From Edaphobacter bradus (GTDB taxonomy: Bacteria > Acidobacteriota > Terriglobia > Terriglobales > Acidobacteriaceae): a stretch of 64,000 nt of DNA. This document shows positions 1 to 9,845 of the stretch, in pieces. The notes under the pieces were generated by a model. It saw only the letters and a program-made list of their open reading frames with translations, was not told the DNA's origin and made no database searches. Each line of letters starts with the position of its first letter. The first letter of the stretch is position 1. The position numbers and the translations under genes were made by a program. The stretch spans positions 62,001 to 126,000 of the forward strand of contig NZ_JAGSYF010000001.1 of assembly GCF_025685645.1 (NCBI RefSeq). Direction: 5' to 3'.

Positions 1-51
1 CCGGTCGATATCACCTGACGTACCCAGATCATCTCACTGCGCTGGTGCCAT

Positions 52-1431
52 ATGGCTACTCGTTTTGATGCGATCGTAATCGGGGCTGGGCAAGCTGGCC
101 CATCGCTGGTCGGACGGCTTACCCAGGCAGGACGCAAGGTCGCCATGATCGAGCGGAAGCTCTTCGGTGGTACCTGCGTGAATACCGGATGCACGCCGAC
201 CAAGACGATGATTGCCAGCGCGTATGCAGCGCAGCTGGCGCGGCGCGCGGCGTCGTATGGTGTGACGATCGGCGGCAACATTGCGGTCGATATGAAGGCC
301 GTGAAGGCGCGCAAGGACGCGATCCTCGGCAAGTCGCGAGGCAATATTGAGGCCTGGCTGCGCGGCATGCAGGGGTGTACAGTCTTTACCGGGCACGCGC
401 AGTTCGAGTCGGCGCACGAGGTTCGGGTAGGCGATGAGCTGCTGACAGCGGAGCAGTTCTTCCTGAACGTCGGCGGGCGCGCGTCCGTTCCTCCGCTGCC
501 AGGCGTCGATAAGGTGAAGTATCTGACGAACGTGGGGATTATGGAGTTGGAAGAGCTCCCAAAGCACCTTGTCATTGTGGGAGGCGGCTACATTGGGGTC
601 GAGTTCGCGCAGATGTTCCGCCGGTTTGGCAGCGAGGTCACGATCGTCGAGAAGTCGGCTCGCCTGATGAAGTACGAGGACGAGGATGTCTCCGACGCGG
701 TGAAGGAGATTCTGGAGAACGAAGGCATCCAGGTTCGCGTGAATGCAGAGTGCATCCACTTCGAACCGCACGGGCAGAATGTTGCGGTTGGCGTGAACTG
801 TGTCTCCGGTGATCCGGTGGTTGTGGGTTCGCATGTTCTGCTGGCGATGGGACGGCGGCCGAACACGGACGATCTTGGCTTGGAGAAGGCTGGTATCAAA
901 ACCGACGAAGACGGCTACATCCTCGTCGATGATGAGCTCCGCACGAACGTTCCCGGAATATGGGCGATGGGCGACTGCAACGGCCGCGGAGCCTTCACGC
1001 ACACGTCATACAACGACTTCGAGATCGTTGCTGCGAACCTGCTGGACAACGACCCGCGCCGGGTCTCCGACAGGCTGCCCATCTATGGGCTCTTCACCGA
1101 CCCTCCACTGGGGAGGGTCGGGATGACAGAGCGTGAGGTTCGCAAATCGGGCAGGCCTGCTTTGATAGGAACGCGGCCGATGACCAAGGTAAACCGCGCA
1201 GTCGAGAAGGGTGAGTCCCAAGGTTTCATGAAGGTGCTGGTGGACGCCGAAACGAAGCAGATTCTCGGGGCTTCGATCCTCGGTGTAGGCGGGGACGAGG
1301 CAGTTCACTGCATTGTGGATGTGATGTACGCGCGGGCGCCATATACGACGATCCAGCGTGCCGTGCACATTCATCCCACCGTCTCGGAACTGATTCCGAC
1401 GGTCTTAGGAGACCTGAGGCCGCTTCAGTAG
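52..1431 (+). CDS. FAD-dependent pyridine nucleotide-disulfide oxidoreductase (mercuric reductase/lipoamide dehydrogenase-like)
   Basis: 459 aa flavoprotein of the class I disulfide oxidoreductase family, presumably cytoplasmic and NAD(P)H-dependent. The N-terminal FAD-binding loop is GAGQAG (residues 11-16), the redox-active pair is Cys42/Cys47 in GGTCVNTGCTPTK, a second dinucleotide fold starts at VIVGGGYIG, the second FAD motif is WAMGDC, and the C-terminal dimerisation domain carries HIHPTVSELIP with the usual His-Pro/Glu pair. It has no heavy-metal domain and no C-terminal Cys-Cys, so true mercuric reductase activity is unlikely and the substrate is unknown. It lies directly upstream of ftsZ, where ftsA might be expected. 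A paralogue is at 19786-21174. The 51 bases before it are too short to assign; one frame stops at 16-18. Confidence 0.88.
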   Translation: MATRFDAIVIGAGQAGPSLVGRLTQAGRKVAMIERKLFGGTCVNTGCTPTKTMIASAYAAQLARRAASYGVTIGGNIAVDMKAVKARKDAILGKSRGNIEAWLRGMQGCTVFTGHAQFESAHEVRVGDELLTAEQFFLNVGGRASVPPLPGVDKVKYLTNVGIMELEELPKHLVIVGGGYIGVEFAQMFRRFGSEVTIVEKSARLMKYEDEDVSDAVKEILENEGIQVRVNAECIHFEPHGQNVAVGVNCVSGDPVVVGSHVLLAMGRRPNTDDLGLEKAGIKTDEDGYILVDDELRTNVPGIWAMGDCNGRGAFTHTSYNDFEIVAANLLDNDPRRVSDRLPIYGLFTDPPLGRVGMTEREVRKSGRPALIGTRPMTKVNRAVEKGESQGFMKVLVDAETKQILGASILGVGGDEAVHCIVDVMYARAPYTTIQRAVHIHPTVSELIPTVLGDLRPLQ

Positions 1432-1630
1432 ACAGAGTCTCCTGCTTTTGGGGGATTGCAGCGAGACCCTTTGCGAGAGAGCCTGAGGTTGCACTTCTGG
1501 GTGGCGCTTGCCGCTGCGAGGGCCTCCGGGCGCGGTTTTGGAACCATCGGTGGTACGGGTGGTGGAAAACCCGCGTGTCTCGCGGGTCTGGATGATGGGA
1601 GAATTGAGATGAAAAAGGAGCACTGATTTC

Positions 1631-3064
1631 ATGCCCAATCTGCCTGAAGACGATATTCGCATTCATTACCACGACGAGATCCCGCGCGGCGCGAAGATCA
1701 AGGTGATCGGCGTCGGAGGCGGTGGAAACAACGCCGTGAACCGCATGATCGCCGCCCACGTGGAGGGCGTCGAGTTTATTGCTGCGAATACGGATGTGCA
1801 GGCGTTGACGGTCTCGAACGCTCCGGTGAAGCTCCAACTCGGCGTCAAGCTGACGAGCGGCCTGGGCGCGGGCGCGAACCCCGACGTCGGGCGCCGGGCG
1901 GCGCTCGAGGACTCCGACAAGATTATCGAGGCGCTCGAGGGCGCGGACATGGTGTTCGTCACTGCCGGATTGGGCGGCGGAACGGGCACCGGCGCGGCTC
2001 CGGTGATAGCTAGCCTGGCTAGCGAGATGGGCGCGCTGACAGTTGCGGTGGTGACGCGACCATTTGGGTTCGAAGGCAAGCGCCGCATGATGCAGGCCGA
2101 GCGCGGGCTGCAGGAGCTGCTGGACTCAGTCGATACGGTCATTGTCATTCCTAACGAGAAGCTGCTTGCGGTGGCGAAGGACGCGGGGTTCTTCGAGAGC
2201 TTCCGCATCGCGGACGATGTGCTGCGGCAGGGCGTTCAGGGTATCTCGGACATCATCACGATTCCTGGCGTCATCAACCGCGACTTTGCCGACGTGAAGA
2301 CGACGATGGCCGGAATGGGCTACGCGGTAATGGGCACGGCGATGCGCTCAGGCCCGAACCGCGCGGTTGAGGCGGCGATGGCGGCGATGGCTTCGCCGCT
2401 GCTGGAGTCGGGCGCGATCGACGGAGCGCGCGGCATTCTGATCAACATCACGGGCTCGAGCAGCCTGAAGCTGAACGAGGTCAATGAGGCCTCGACGATT
2501 ATTCAGAACGCTGCGCACGAGGACGCGAACATCATCTTCGGCGCGGTGCAGGACGAGTCGATGGGCGAAGAGGTGAAGATCACCGTGATCGCGACCGGGT
2601 TCAAGCAGCAGGAGATGCCTGCGCGCCGTGAGAAGATGCTCTCGGAGTCAGCTCTGCCTACGTCACGGTACGACGTTCCAGTACAGCCCCGAGTGCAAAG
2701 CTCTCGCGCCCCGCAGTTCAGGGAAGTGCATGAAGTTCACGAGGTAAGGCAGGAGCCGGCCGTCGAGGCGCGCAAAGCCGTCTTCGAGGCGCCCTCTGAG
2801 CGCGAGCCGGAGCTGGTTCCGGTTCCGGCATCGGTGTTTGACGACGACTTCTTCAAGGTCGCTCCTCCACGTTTCGTGCCGTCGCATTCGATCGACGATT
2901 CTGTGCGGGTTGAGGCTCACTTCGCGGCTCCGGCGAACGTCCAACCTGAGGCCACACCAGTAGATATCACTCCTCGTGCGGCTTTTGGCGGAGCAGCAGT
3001 GGCGCAGGCCGAGCCAGAGGCGGATGAGCTAGATATTCCGGCATTTCTGCGCAGAGGGAACTGA
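1631..3064 (+). CDS. ftsZ: Cell division GTPase FtsZ
   Basis: 477 aa tubulin homologue that polymerises into the Z-ring at mid-cell and recruits the divisome. The N-terminal nucleotide loop is [14 protein letters not shown] and the tubulin signature GGGTGTG is at residues 115-121; the T7 loop/GTPase activation region follows ([12 protein letters not shown]). After about residue 345 comes a long, Pro/Glu/Val-rich variable linker, ending in the conserved C-terminal peptide [11 protein letters not shown] that binds FtsA/ZipA-type partners. An AAAAAGGAG ribosome-binding site precedes the ATG. The 199 bp upstream of it hold no gene. A transpeptidase gene follows on the same strand, consistent with a division/cell-wall cluster; no ftsA is visible in the window. 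Confidence 0.98.
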   Translation: MPNLPEDDIRIHYHDEIPRGAKIKVIGVGGGGNNAVNRMIAAHVEGVEFIAANTDVQALTVSNAPVKLQLGVKLTSGLGAGANPDVGRRAALEDSDKIIEALEGADMVFVTAGLGGGTGTGAAPVIASLASEMGALTVAVVTRPFGFEGKRRMMQAERGLQELLDSVDTVIVIPNEKLLAVAKDAGFFESFRIADDVLRQGVQGISDIITIPGVINRDFADVKTTMAGMGYAVMGTAMRSGPNRAVEAAMAAMASPLLESGAIDGARGILINITGSSSLKLNEVNEASTIIQNAAHEDANIIFGAVQDESMGEEVKITVIATGFKQQEMPARREKMLSESALPTSRYDVPVQPRVQSSRAPQFREVHEVHEVRQEPAVEARKAVFEAPSEREPELVPVPASVFDDDFFKVAPPRFVPSHSIDDSVRVEAHFAAPANVQPEATPVDITPRAAFGGAAVAQAEPEADELDIPAFLRRGN

Positions 3065-3203
3065 GCAGTCGGGCGGAACGATATAATGGAGAAATAGAGT
3101 TATTCTCTCCGGCGTGAGAGTGTTTTGAGGATTTGCTGAGCAGAGTGGCGGTTGGATTGCACATATCTCGGTCGTGTATCTGAAGCAAGTTGAATCTGGT
3201 GGT

Positions 3204-4478
3204 ATGAGGGGCGTCGTGTCTATATTTTTTAGAATAGCTGGCATAATCCTTTTCAGTCTGGTTCTCGGTTACGAGGCGAACGCCACGACCTCCGGCAGCA
3301 CTCGGCATCATTCTGCCGGCACGGTGCGAGCCGCGGCGCATGGTAAAGCGCATGTTCGTACGCACGCAGGCAGAACCAGCACCACTCGGGCGAGCTCGGC
3401 GAGCCACGCGGAGGGCGGGAGTGTGGTTACCTCGACGCGACGCGGTGCGCGGGCGAGGCTGGCGGTTCGGCGGACCCGGCGGTCGCGGTACTACGAGCAC
3501 TTCACTGCCAGCTCCTTCGCGGACAACCTGACGCTGGGCGACGTGACGGACGGCGAGGATCCGGTGGTTCGCTCGGCGGCTATCGAAGCGCTGGGCAACA
3601 TGAATGGCACGGCGGTCGCGATCGATCCGAAGACCGGTCGCATTCTGGCGATGGTGAACCAGAAGCTCGCGCTCTCGCGCGGCGCCGAGCCTTGCTCGAC
3701 AATCAAGCTGACGGTCGCGCTGGCAGCGCTCGAAGAGGGCATTGTGACCAAGGACACGCCGGTGAACCTGGGCGGCCACTACCACATGACGATGACTGAG
3801 GCGCTGGCTCACTCGAACAACCAGTACTTCGAGACGTTGGGCCGCTCACTCGGCTTTGAGCGCGTGAAGCACTACGCCAACGAGTTTGGCCTCGGCGAGC
3901 TGGCTGGCTACAACATCGATGGCGAACAGCTTGGCGTCTATCCCGACCAGGAGCTGCCGGCGAAGCTGGGCGGCGTGGGCCGGATGTGCTCGTTCGGCGA
4001 GAGCGTCTCAATGACGCCGCTGCAGCTCGGCGCGCTGGTGTCAGCGATTGCGAATGGCGGCACGCTCTACTACCTGCAGCATCCTGAGTCTCAGATGGAC
4101 GTCGCGGCGTTCAGCCCGAAGGTCAAGCGCACATTGAACATCGCTCCGCTGATTCCTGAGATCCTGGACGGCATGCAGGCGGCGGTGGACTACGGTACGG
4201 CGCGGTCGCTCCGGGCCAACTTCACCGAGTTTCCGGTGATGGGTAAGACCGGAACCTGCTCGAACGACGGAACACGCTTCGGCTGGTTTGCGTCGTTTGC
4301 CGATACTCCGAATGGCCGGATCGTTACGGTGTTCTTCCTTGAGGGAGGACGGCCGACGTTCGGACCCAAGGCGGCGGAGCTTACTGGGCAGTTCTACCGG
4401 GCGCTGTGGGACAAGAGCTACTTCGCTCCCAAGACGCAACCTGTGGCGACGGTTGGTGTGACTGCGGCTTCGGAGTAA
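3204..4478 (+). CDS. Penicillin-binding protein, transpeptidase domain
   Basis: About 424 aa from the ATG at 3204; a GTG at 3174 would add 10 residues. The start is chosen because MRGVVSIFFR begins a hydrophobic signal/anchor segment. A basic, low-complexity stretch (residues about 30-95) precedes the transpeptidase domain. All three active-site motifs are visible: STIK (nucleophile Ser165), SNN (Ser204) and KTG (Lys348). It should cross-link or trim peptidoglycan in the periplasm. It lacks a glycosyltransferase or obvious dimerisation domain and is shorter than FtsI, so it is a small monofunctional PBP. Position 140 bp after ftsZ suggests a role in division. A repeat-borne terminator follows at 4610-4634. 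Confidence 0.85.
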   Translation: MRGVVSIFFRIAGIILFSLVLGYEANATTSGSTRHHSAGTVRAAAHGKAHVRTHAGRTSTTRASSASHAEGGSVVTSTRRGARARLAVRRTRRSRYYEHFTASSFADNLTLGDVTDGEDPVVRSAAIEALGNMNGTAVAIDPKTGRILAMVNQKLALSRGAEPCSTIKLTVALAALEEGIVTKDTPVNLGGHYHMTMTEALAHSNNQYFETLGRSLGFERVKHYANEFGLGELAGYNIDGEQLGVYPDQELPAKLGGVGRMCSFGESVSMTPLQLGALVSAIANGGTLYYLQHPESQMDVAAFSPKVKRTLNIAPLIPEILDGMQAAVDYGTARSLRANFTEFPVMGKTGTCSNDGTRFGWFASFADTPNGRIVTVFFLEGGRPTFGPKAAELTGQFYRALWDKSYFAPKTQPVATVGVTAASE

Positions 4479-4752
4479 GTACACCCCCTCCACCGTTTTT
4501 GTATAAAGTCTTCATTGCATTACGTTTAGCGTTGGACTTATGTGCAAGGTATTCCATTCAAATGGTTTACGGTCAAAGTATTCATAACAGGCGAGTTACG
4601 GCTAAATGGAAGGCCCCGGATAAGCCGGGGCCTTCTTGTTTCTGTCTGGTTCTATTCTAGCTTATTGAGTGGAACTACTCTGCCACGATGATCTGGTTTG
4701 TTTTGTGCGGCTTACGTGGTTTTAGGGCTTGACAGGATTTTCTGCGGAAAAC
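4479..4752 (+). repeat. Modular intergenic repeat, copy A
   Basis: It begins directly after the PBP stop codon with a C-rich box (CCCCCTCCACC). Three degenerate units follow: TATAAAGTCTTCA (about 4502), GCAAGGTATTCC (about 4543) and TCAAAGTATTCA (about 4572), each trailed by a GTTTA/GTTA-containing spacer. Then come a perfect hairpin (4610-4634), a TTCTATTCTA...GAGTGGAACT...TGCCAC module (4650-4685) and a TTGACAGGATTTTCTG box from 4729. The same order occurs at 25577-25890 and 59668-59932, and a shorter version at 13741-13870. It lies between convergent genes. Function is unknown. Confidence 0.75.
4610..4634 (+). terminator. Bidirectional hairpin terminator in repeat copy A
   Basis: Perfect 10-bp stem AAGGCCCCGG / CCGGGGCCTT with a 5-nt loop, followed by a T-rich stretch (CTTGTTTCTG). 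The A/T ends are symmetric, so it could end transcripts from either side. It probably terminates the ftsZ-PBP transcript. Confidence 0.8.
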
Positions 4753-4902
4753 GAATTCCGACGACGCTTGCGGCCGCGGTTTCGATGATGGTTGTTTTAT
4801 TGGTGGTTCAGGCCATGGAAGTGGTTGTAGACGATTCCAGCGGCGTATCTGTAGTCGCTCTTTAGGCGACCGCGTACAGTAGCCCATGTGCATTGGGAGA
4901 GC

Positions 4903-4943
4903 GCAAGCAGAACGGGAGGGCTATTGCCCTCCCGTCTGCTTGC
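4903..4943 (-). terminator. Long hairpin after the TonB receptor gene
   Basis: GCAAGCAG-A-ACGGGAGGGC pairs with GCCCTCCCGT-CTGCTTGC across a 4-nt TATT loop, an 18-bp stem with one bulged base. It sits 14 bp beyond the stop codon of the minus-strand TonB receptor gene. No clear U-tract follows, so it could be a stabilising 3' hairpin rather than a classic intrinsic terminator. The rest of 4753-4957 holds nothing recognisable. Confidence 0.65.
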
Positions 4944-4957
4944 TCGAGCCAGGTTGG

Positions 4958-7900
4958 TTAGAAGTTGATCTTCAGGGCGAACTGGCCGAAGCGCCGTTCG
5001 TCGTTTGCGCCACTGTTGTTGCCGATGCCTCCCTTGGACGCCGTGATCGTCGGCAGAGGGTTAGCAGCGGTGATGTTGGCCACATCATTCAGGCTTTGCT
5101 GGATAAAGAGATTGTGATGGTTGAGTAGATCGAAGCCTTCTGCGCGGAACTCAACGTTGATCTGCTCATGAATGGGGAAGATCTTGCTGACTGACGCATC
5201 AAAGGTCCATGCGCCAGGTCCGCGGAAGTTGTTGCGAGCAACCATGGTCGAAGGGAACGGACCCCAATCGGAGATGCCCCCAAGCGCGGCATTACCGGGG
5301 GAAAAGGCTGCTGGAAGGGTGCCGATGACATAGCTGTTTGGTGCGTGGTTAACCTTAGCGCTCGCCGGGATCGAACTGAATGTGTGCTTTGGGACTACGC
5401 CCGCGGCCGGCACGTAGCGGGCTATTTGGTAGCCGCTATTGTTGTTCGTGGAGTCCAGGTAGGTGAACGGCGTACCCGCACGGACGGTATAGATGCCCGT
5501 AACCTGCCAGCCCCCGAGTACCTGTGTCTTGAAGCCACGGCCAGTGGCAAAGTAGGGCACCCGGTAGATGGGTGCGATGACGAGACGATGACGGATGTCG
5601 AAGGAACCAGCGCCTCGGTCGAAGCCGGGATTGAATGGCTCCAGATATCCAAGCGTTTGGGAGTCATTGTCCTCAGAGAAAGTCGTGCTTAGATCGTCCA
5701 ACTGATGCGCAAGCGTGTAATTTGCTACCAAGCTCAGCCCTGTGTTGTGGAGATTCGTGCTTTGGAATTGAATGTTCATCGCCTGGTAGTACGAGTCGCC
5801 ATTGGAACCCCGGTTATTGGTGTTGCCGTATTGGCTGTTCAGTCTTGTGAGCCCGGATTTTCCACTGACGGTATCGTGGTACGGGTCGTTGAGGAGCACA
5901 TTGCCTCCACCGAGAGTGTTTATGTTCTTGATGTCATACAGATGGACCCCTCGGGCGGCGGCATACTGCAACGACACCACCGTGTTGTGTGCCAGCTGCT
6001 GCTCCAGCGCCCCGCTCCAGAACTGCGTCTGCGCCGTGCGGATGTTTTGATCCACGTGACGCAGGCTGGTGGGCGGCAACGGAACAGTGCCCGAGCCTCC
6101 CCCTATCGGACCGCTATTCGAGGTAGTGATCTTCACATCGTTGATTACGATGACAGCATAGTTCGGAGGATTCTGAATCACGTTGAAGGTCACATTGCCG
6201 AAGTTGCGTTCATAGCTGATGCCGTAGCCGCCGCGAAGTGCAGTCCTGCCTGTTCCGAATATGTCCAATGCGAAGCCGACACGCGGAGAAGCTGTGCCCC
6301 ATTGCGGGTTCCATAGTCCACGAATAGGACTGTTTGGAGTGGTATATACCTGGCCGTTGCGAATCTTCTCAAAGAGATTTGCGCCCGAGCCATAGTAGAA
6401 GTTCGATTCCAGATTGGCCCTGTTGTTGTGCTGAACGCCATAGTATTCATAGCGCACGCCATAGTTCAGGGTAAGCCTCGGGTTCAGTTTGAATGCGTCC
6501 TGCGCGTAAACGGCCCAGTCCCAGAAACGGTTGCTGCGCGCAAAGGAGGGCTGGCCTGCCGGCAGGCTGATCAAGCAGCCAGGGACCTTCGTCAACGCGC
6601 CCGTATAGGGGTTGCGTACGCAGGGCAATGCCCCCTTGGGATTCACCGCCGCCTGGAACTGGAACAGATCGCCAGTGAGCAGAGCCTGCAGTCCGGCCGG
6701 CCGGGTTCTGCCAATCTGCTCGCTGGCCTGCGCATACGCTCCATAGGTTTCATTGGACTGGATGTTGACGATCTGTCCACCAAACTGCATGGAATGTCGC
6801 CCCCTCTGGACGTTTAAATCCTGGTTGAACTGGATCGTATTCTGCGGCCCACCAAACGGAAGGCCGCCGAGCGCCGGGTTGAAGTCGTAGAAGCCCGGCA
6901 GTTGAATGAACGTGCTGGTATTAGGTATCTGCGCATTGGGGATGACGATCAGCGTCGGGACGTTCTGCAATTTCGTGTCGAAGGTCTGCGGACCGATGAA
7001 CCTGCTGAAGCTGAGCTTTGTGCTGGAGGCTATGGAAGGATTGAACACGTGCGATAAGCTGTAGAGATAGGCCCGGGCACTGTTGGCCGCGCCTACATTG
7101 TATTGAGAGTAAGGCGACGCGAACGCTGTGCCGCTGAAATCTGATTCCTGATAGTCGGCATAGCGGAAGAACATCAGGGTCTTGTCGCTCAGGTTAAAGT
7201 CCCCCCGCAGGACGATGTTATGGGTGTTCTGCGGGACACTGCCGCCGGCATTTATCGCTGCTCTATACGCCACGGTACCGAAAGCTGGGGTGCTGTCCGG
7301 AATCCCCGTAATGCCCATATCCTTGGCGGTGTAGATCTTCGTGAAGTTGAAGTTCGTCCCGCCCCCATAAAGGTTAAAGAAATCCTGCGTGTTTTTCGCG
7401 GAAAGGGCGAGAAACTGAGGCGTGGGAACGCCGGCAAAAGCGACGCCGGTACTGCGAACCCGTGTCCACTCCGTGCTGCCGAAGGCGAACAACTTGTTTT
7501 TGAGGACTGGGCCACCCACCGCAAAGCCAAACTGGTTGCGTGTGTACTGCCCTTTGGGCTGGCCACTCTGGGCGTTTAGCACCGTATTCGATGTGTATTC
7601 GGAGAGACGGTTGAACTCCCATACGGTGCCATGGTACGAGTTGGTTCCGCTCTTGGTCGTCACGTTGATGATACCGCCGGATGCCCGGCCGTACTGGGGC
7701 TCAAAGTTGCTGGTCTGGACGCGAAATTCCTGGGTAGCATCGATCGGCACGAAGACCCCTATGCCATCGGTGAAGACGCTGATATTTTCAACGCCGTCCA
7801 GAAGGATCTCGGTTCCGCTTGAGCGCTGACCGTTGATATTAAATCCAACGCCACGAGTGGCGGCGTTCTGCTGGTTTCCGCTGGTGCCACCTGAAACGCC

Positions 7901-8449
7901 TCTCGAATCGCCGCTGTTTGTGCTGTCTCCAGCGGACACGTTGCCCGCGAGGGCAATGAAGTCATAGGGGTTGCGGGTAAGACTCGGCATTTGCGAGACC
8001 TGGGTTGAGTTGATGACCTGCGATAACTCCTGTGTCTGCGTATTTGCCTGTGCGCCACCCGCAGCGGTCACCTCTACGACGCTGGTGGCTTCCGTCACCG
8101 ATAACCTGGCATCCAGCGCTACTTTGGCTGCAACCGTGACCTCAACGCGTGCCGTGAAAGGCTGGAAGCCACTGCTTTTTATAACGACCTCATAGGTGGC
8201 AGGCTCCAGACCCGGGACCACAAATTCACCGCTCTTGCCGGCCGTTACGGAACGAATCGCATTTGTGCCCATGTTCCTGACCGTGACGGTGGCATTGGGG
8301 ACGACCGCACCGCTGGGGTCGTTCACGATTCCTGTGATTTGTCCGGCCTCCTGGGCGAATGCAGACCGATGGGAAGCAGATAGAGCAAGAAGTATCGCTA
8401 TGCCACAAAGAAGACTCATCTTACTGAGCAGATTGATCAGGGGTTTCAT
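4958..8449 (-). CDS. TonB-dependent receptor, Oar-like, with carboxypeptidase-regulatory-like domain
   Basis: 1163 aa outer-membrane protein. The ATG at 8449 is chosen because GGAGG lies 6 nt upstream and MKPLINLLSK starts a signal peptide ending near AFAQ; an upstream in-frame ATG at 8500 would add 17 unlikely residues. Residues about 35-115 (ITGIVNDPSGAVVPNATVTV onward) form a carboxypeptidase D regulatory-like beta-sandwich, followed by a plug region and a large beta-barrel rich in Tyr/Asn strands, ending in Phe as usual for barrel proteins. These giant Oar-like receptors are expanded in Acidobacteriota and are thought to import large or complex ligands; the substrate cannot be read from sequence. 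It is monocistronic, with its own sigma-54-type promoter at 8621-8639. Confidence 0.9.
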   Translation of the reverse strand: MKPLINLLSKMSLLCGIAILLALSASHRSAFAQEAGQITGIVNDPSGAVVPNATVTVRNMGTNAIRSVTAGKSGEFVVPGLEPATYEVVIKSSGFQPFTARVEVTVAAKVALDARLSVTEATSVVEVTAAGGAQANTQTQELSQVINSTQVSQMPSLTRNPYDFIALAGNVSAGDSTNSGDSRGVSGGTSGNQQNAATRGVGFNINGQRSSGTEILLDGVENISVFTDGIGVFVPIDATQEFRVQTSNFEPQYGRASGGIINVTTKSGTNSYHGTVWEFNRLSEYTSNTVLNAQSGQPKGQYTRNQFGFAVGGPVLKNKLFAFGSTEWTRVRSTGVAFAGVPTPQFLALSAKNTQDFFNLYGGGTNFNFTKIYTAKDMGITGIPDSTPAFGTVAYRAAINAGGSVPQNTHNIVLRGDFNLSDKTLMFFRYADYQESDFSGTAFASPYSQYNVGAANSARAYLYSLSHVFNPSIASSTKLSFSRFIGPQTFDTKLQNVPTLIVIPNAQIPNTSTFIQLPGFYDFNPALGGLPFGGPQNTIQFNQDLNVQRGRHSMQFGGQIVNIQSNETYGAYAQASEQIGRTRPAGLQALLTGDLFQFQAAVNPKGALPCVRNPYTGALTKVPGCLISLPAGQPSFARSNRFWDWAVYAQDAFKLNPRLTLNYGVRYEYYGVQHNNRANLESNFYYGSGANLFEKIRNGQVYTTPNSPIRGLWNPQWGTASPRVGFALDIFGTGRTALRGGYGISYERNFGNVTFNVIQNPPNYAVIVINDVKITTSNSGPIGGGSGTVPLPPTSLRHVDQNIRTAQTQFWSGALEQQLAHNTVVSLQYAAARGVHLYDIKNINTLGGGNVLLNDPYHDTVSGKSGLTRLNSQYGNTNNRGSNGDSYYQAMNIQFQSTNLHNTGLSLVANYTLAHQLDDLSTTFSEDNDSQTLGYLEPFNPGFDRGAGSFDIRHRLVIAPIYRVPYFATGRGFKTQVLGGWQVTGIYTVRAGTPFTYLDSTNNNSGYQIARYVPAAGVVPKHTFSSIPASAKVNHAPNSYVIGTLPAAFSPGNAALGGISDWGPFPSTMVARNNFRGPGAWTFDASVSKIFPIHEQINVEFRAEGFDLLNHHNLFIQQSLNDVANITAANPLPTITASKGGIGNNSGANDERRFGQFALKINF

Positions 8450-8620
8450 ATGGAACCTCCTCAAAAGCATTGACTGCAAGCGTCCATGCGGGGTGGGCAT
8501 GTCCGATTACCTACTCATTACTTGCGGCCCGACCCGGAGGGGATGGATGCAGAAGCGCACTCGTACTCAGTCTTGACCGCGCAGCCTCAGCGGAAAAGGA
8601 CGACCGAGCACTTGATTTAA

Positions 8621-8639
8621 GTTGCAAGTTTAGTGCCAA
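8621..8639 (-). promoter_or_regulatory. Sigma-54 (-24/-12) promoter of the TonB receptor gene
   Basis: On the minus strand the sequence reads TTGGCAC-TAAAC-TTGCAAC, matching the RpoN consensus TGGCAC-N5-TTGCW at every conserved position with correct spacing. The predicted start is near 8611, giving a leader of about 160 nt before the ATG at 8449. Upstream, an interrupted palindrome (GCAGGC at 8678-8683, GCCTGC at 8703-8708, with inner CGAGC-AGTC-GCTCG) is a possible enhancer site for an activator. Apart from this, 8450-8795 holds no gene. Confidence 0.75.
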
Positions 8640-8795
8640 TGTGGTATTGGCAGGGAGCGTTGGCTAGATGCTTGAAAGCAGGCTTGTTCCGAGCAGTCGC
8701 TCGCCTGCTCGCATTTTCTTTAGTTACGCATTTCTACTGTTTTGTAGGGGGGAAAGATTCCGGCTACAAAAATGCGGAGATTTGACGTTCGCGCA

Positions 8796-9791
8796 TTAGT
8801 CGAGGAGCGAGTCGACGAAGGAGTTGCTGTCGAAGGGGATGAGGTCTTCGATCTTTTCGCCGACCCCGGCATAGATGACGGGGAGCTTGAGTTCGGTGGC
8901 GATGGCCAGGACGATGCCTCCCTTGGCGGTTCCGTCGAGTTTCGTGAGGATGATGCCGGTGACGCGGGCGGCTTCGGTAAAGAGGCGGGCCTGCTGCAGG
9001 CCATTCTGGCCTGTCGTCGCGTCCATGACGAGGAAGGTCTGGTGTGGTGCGCCGGGAACTAACTTCTCGGCGGTGCGGCGCATCTTGTCGAGCTCCTTCA
9101 TCAGATCGGTCTTGGTGTGGAGGCGGCCGGCGGTGTCGGCGATGAGGACGTCGATGTTGCGCGCTTTGGCGGCGGTGCAGGCGTCGTAGAGCGCGGCCGA
9201 AGGGTCGCCGCCCTGCTTGGTCTTGATGATGGGGACGTCGGAGCGCTGGGCCCAGACTTCGAGCTGTTCGATGGCGGCGGCGCGGAAGGTGTCGGCGGCG
9301 CAGAGCAGGACGCTGCGGTTCTGATTGCGATAGAAGGCGGCGAGCTTGCCGGTGGTGGTGGTCTTGCCGGTGCCGTTGACCCCGACCATCATGACGACCT
9401 CGGGAGGTGCTGCGGGGTGCTGCATGGGGTGGGCTACGCCGTCGAGGATTTGCTTCAGTTCGGCCTTGAGGAGCCGCTTGAGCTGCGCTCCGCTCTCGAT
9501 GCCGGTGCGGAGGGCGCGCTGGCGGAGGTTCTCCATGATGATGGCTGTGGTGGCGCTGCCGATGTCGGCTGCCAGCAGCATGGGCTCGAGATGGTCGAGC
9601 GAGGTCTGGTCGATCTCGCGGGTGAGCGCGATGACGGAGCTGATGGACTCGGAGAAGGACTCGCGCGTGCGGGTGACCGCCTGCTTCATGCGGTCGAAGA
9701 GGCCGAGCTTTGGAGCGGGGGACTCCTCGACCGGAGATTCGGCTAGGGATTCGGGTTTGTCGCGCTTTCCGAAGAGAGAAGAAAAGACCAT
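8796..9791 (-). CDS. ftsY: Signal recognition particle receptor FtsY
   Basis: 331 aa SRP-family GTPase that docks the ribosome-nascent chain-SRP complex at the inner membrane. It has a short charged A-region (about 30 residues), an NG domain with four-helix N part, and G motifs GVNGTGKTTTTGKLA (from residue 137), DTFRAAAIEQL, DTAGRLHTKTDLM, TKLDGTAKGG and the C-terminal GVGEKIEDLIPF. The short acidic A domain is typical of non-enterobacterial FtsY. It is the last gene of the cinA-plsY-gpsA-panE-ftsY run, 54 bp after panE. Confidence 0.97.
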   Translation of the reverse strand: MVFSSLFGKRDKPESLAESPVEESPAPKLGLFDRMKQAVTRTRESFSESISSVIALTREIDQTSLDHLEPMLLAADIGSATTAIIMENLRQRALRTGIESGAQLKRLLKAELKQILDGVAHPMQHPAAPPEVVMMVGVNGTGKTTTTGKLAAFYRNQNRSVLLCAADTFRAAAIEQLEVWAQRSDVPIIKTKQGGDPSAALYDACTAAKARNIDVLIADTAGRLHTKTDLMKELDKMRRTAEKLVPGAPHQTFLVMDATTGQNGLQQARLFTEAARVTGIILTKLDGTAKGGIVLAIATELKLPVIYAGVGEKIEDLIPFDSNSFVDSLLD

Positions 9792-9845
9792 GCTGGGTCT
9801 AGTTTATCCAATCCAGCGGGCTGGTCGAGCGCACGGGTAGGCGAT

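Noticed and set aside
1..51. Possible end of an upstream gene (stop at 16-18 in one frame)
   Set aside because: Five codons are too few to support a call.
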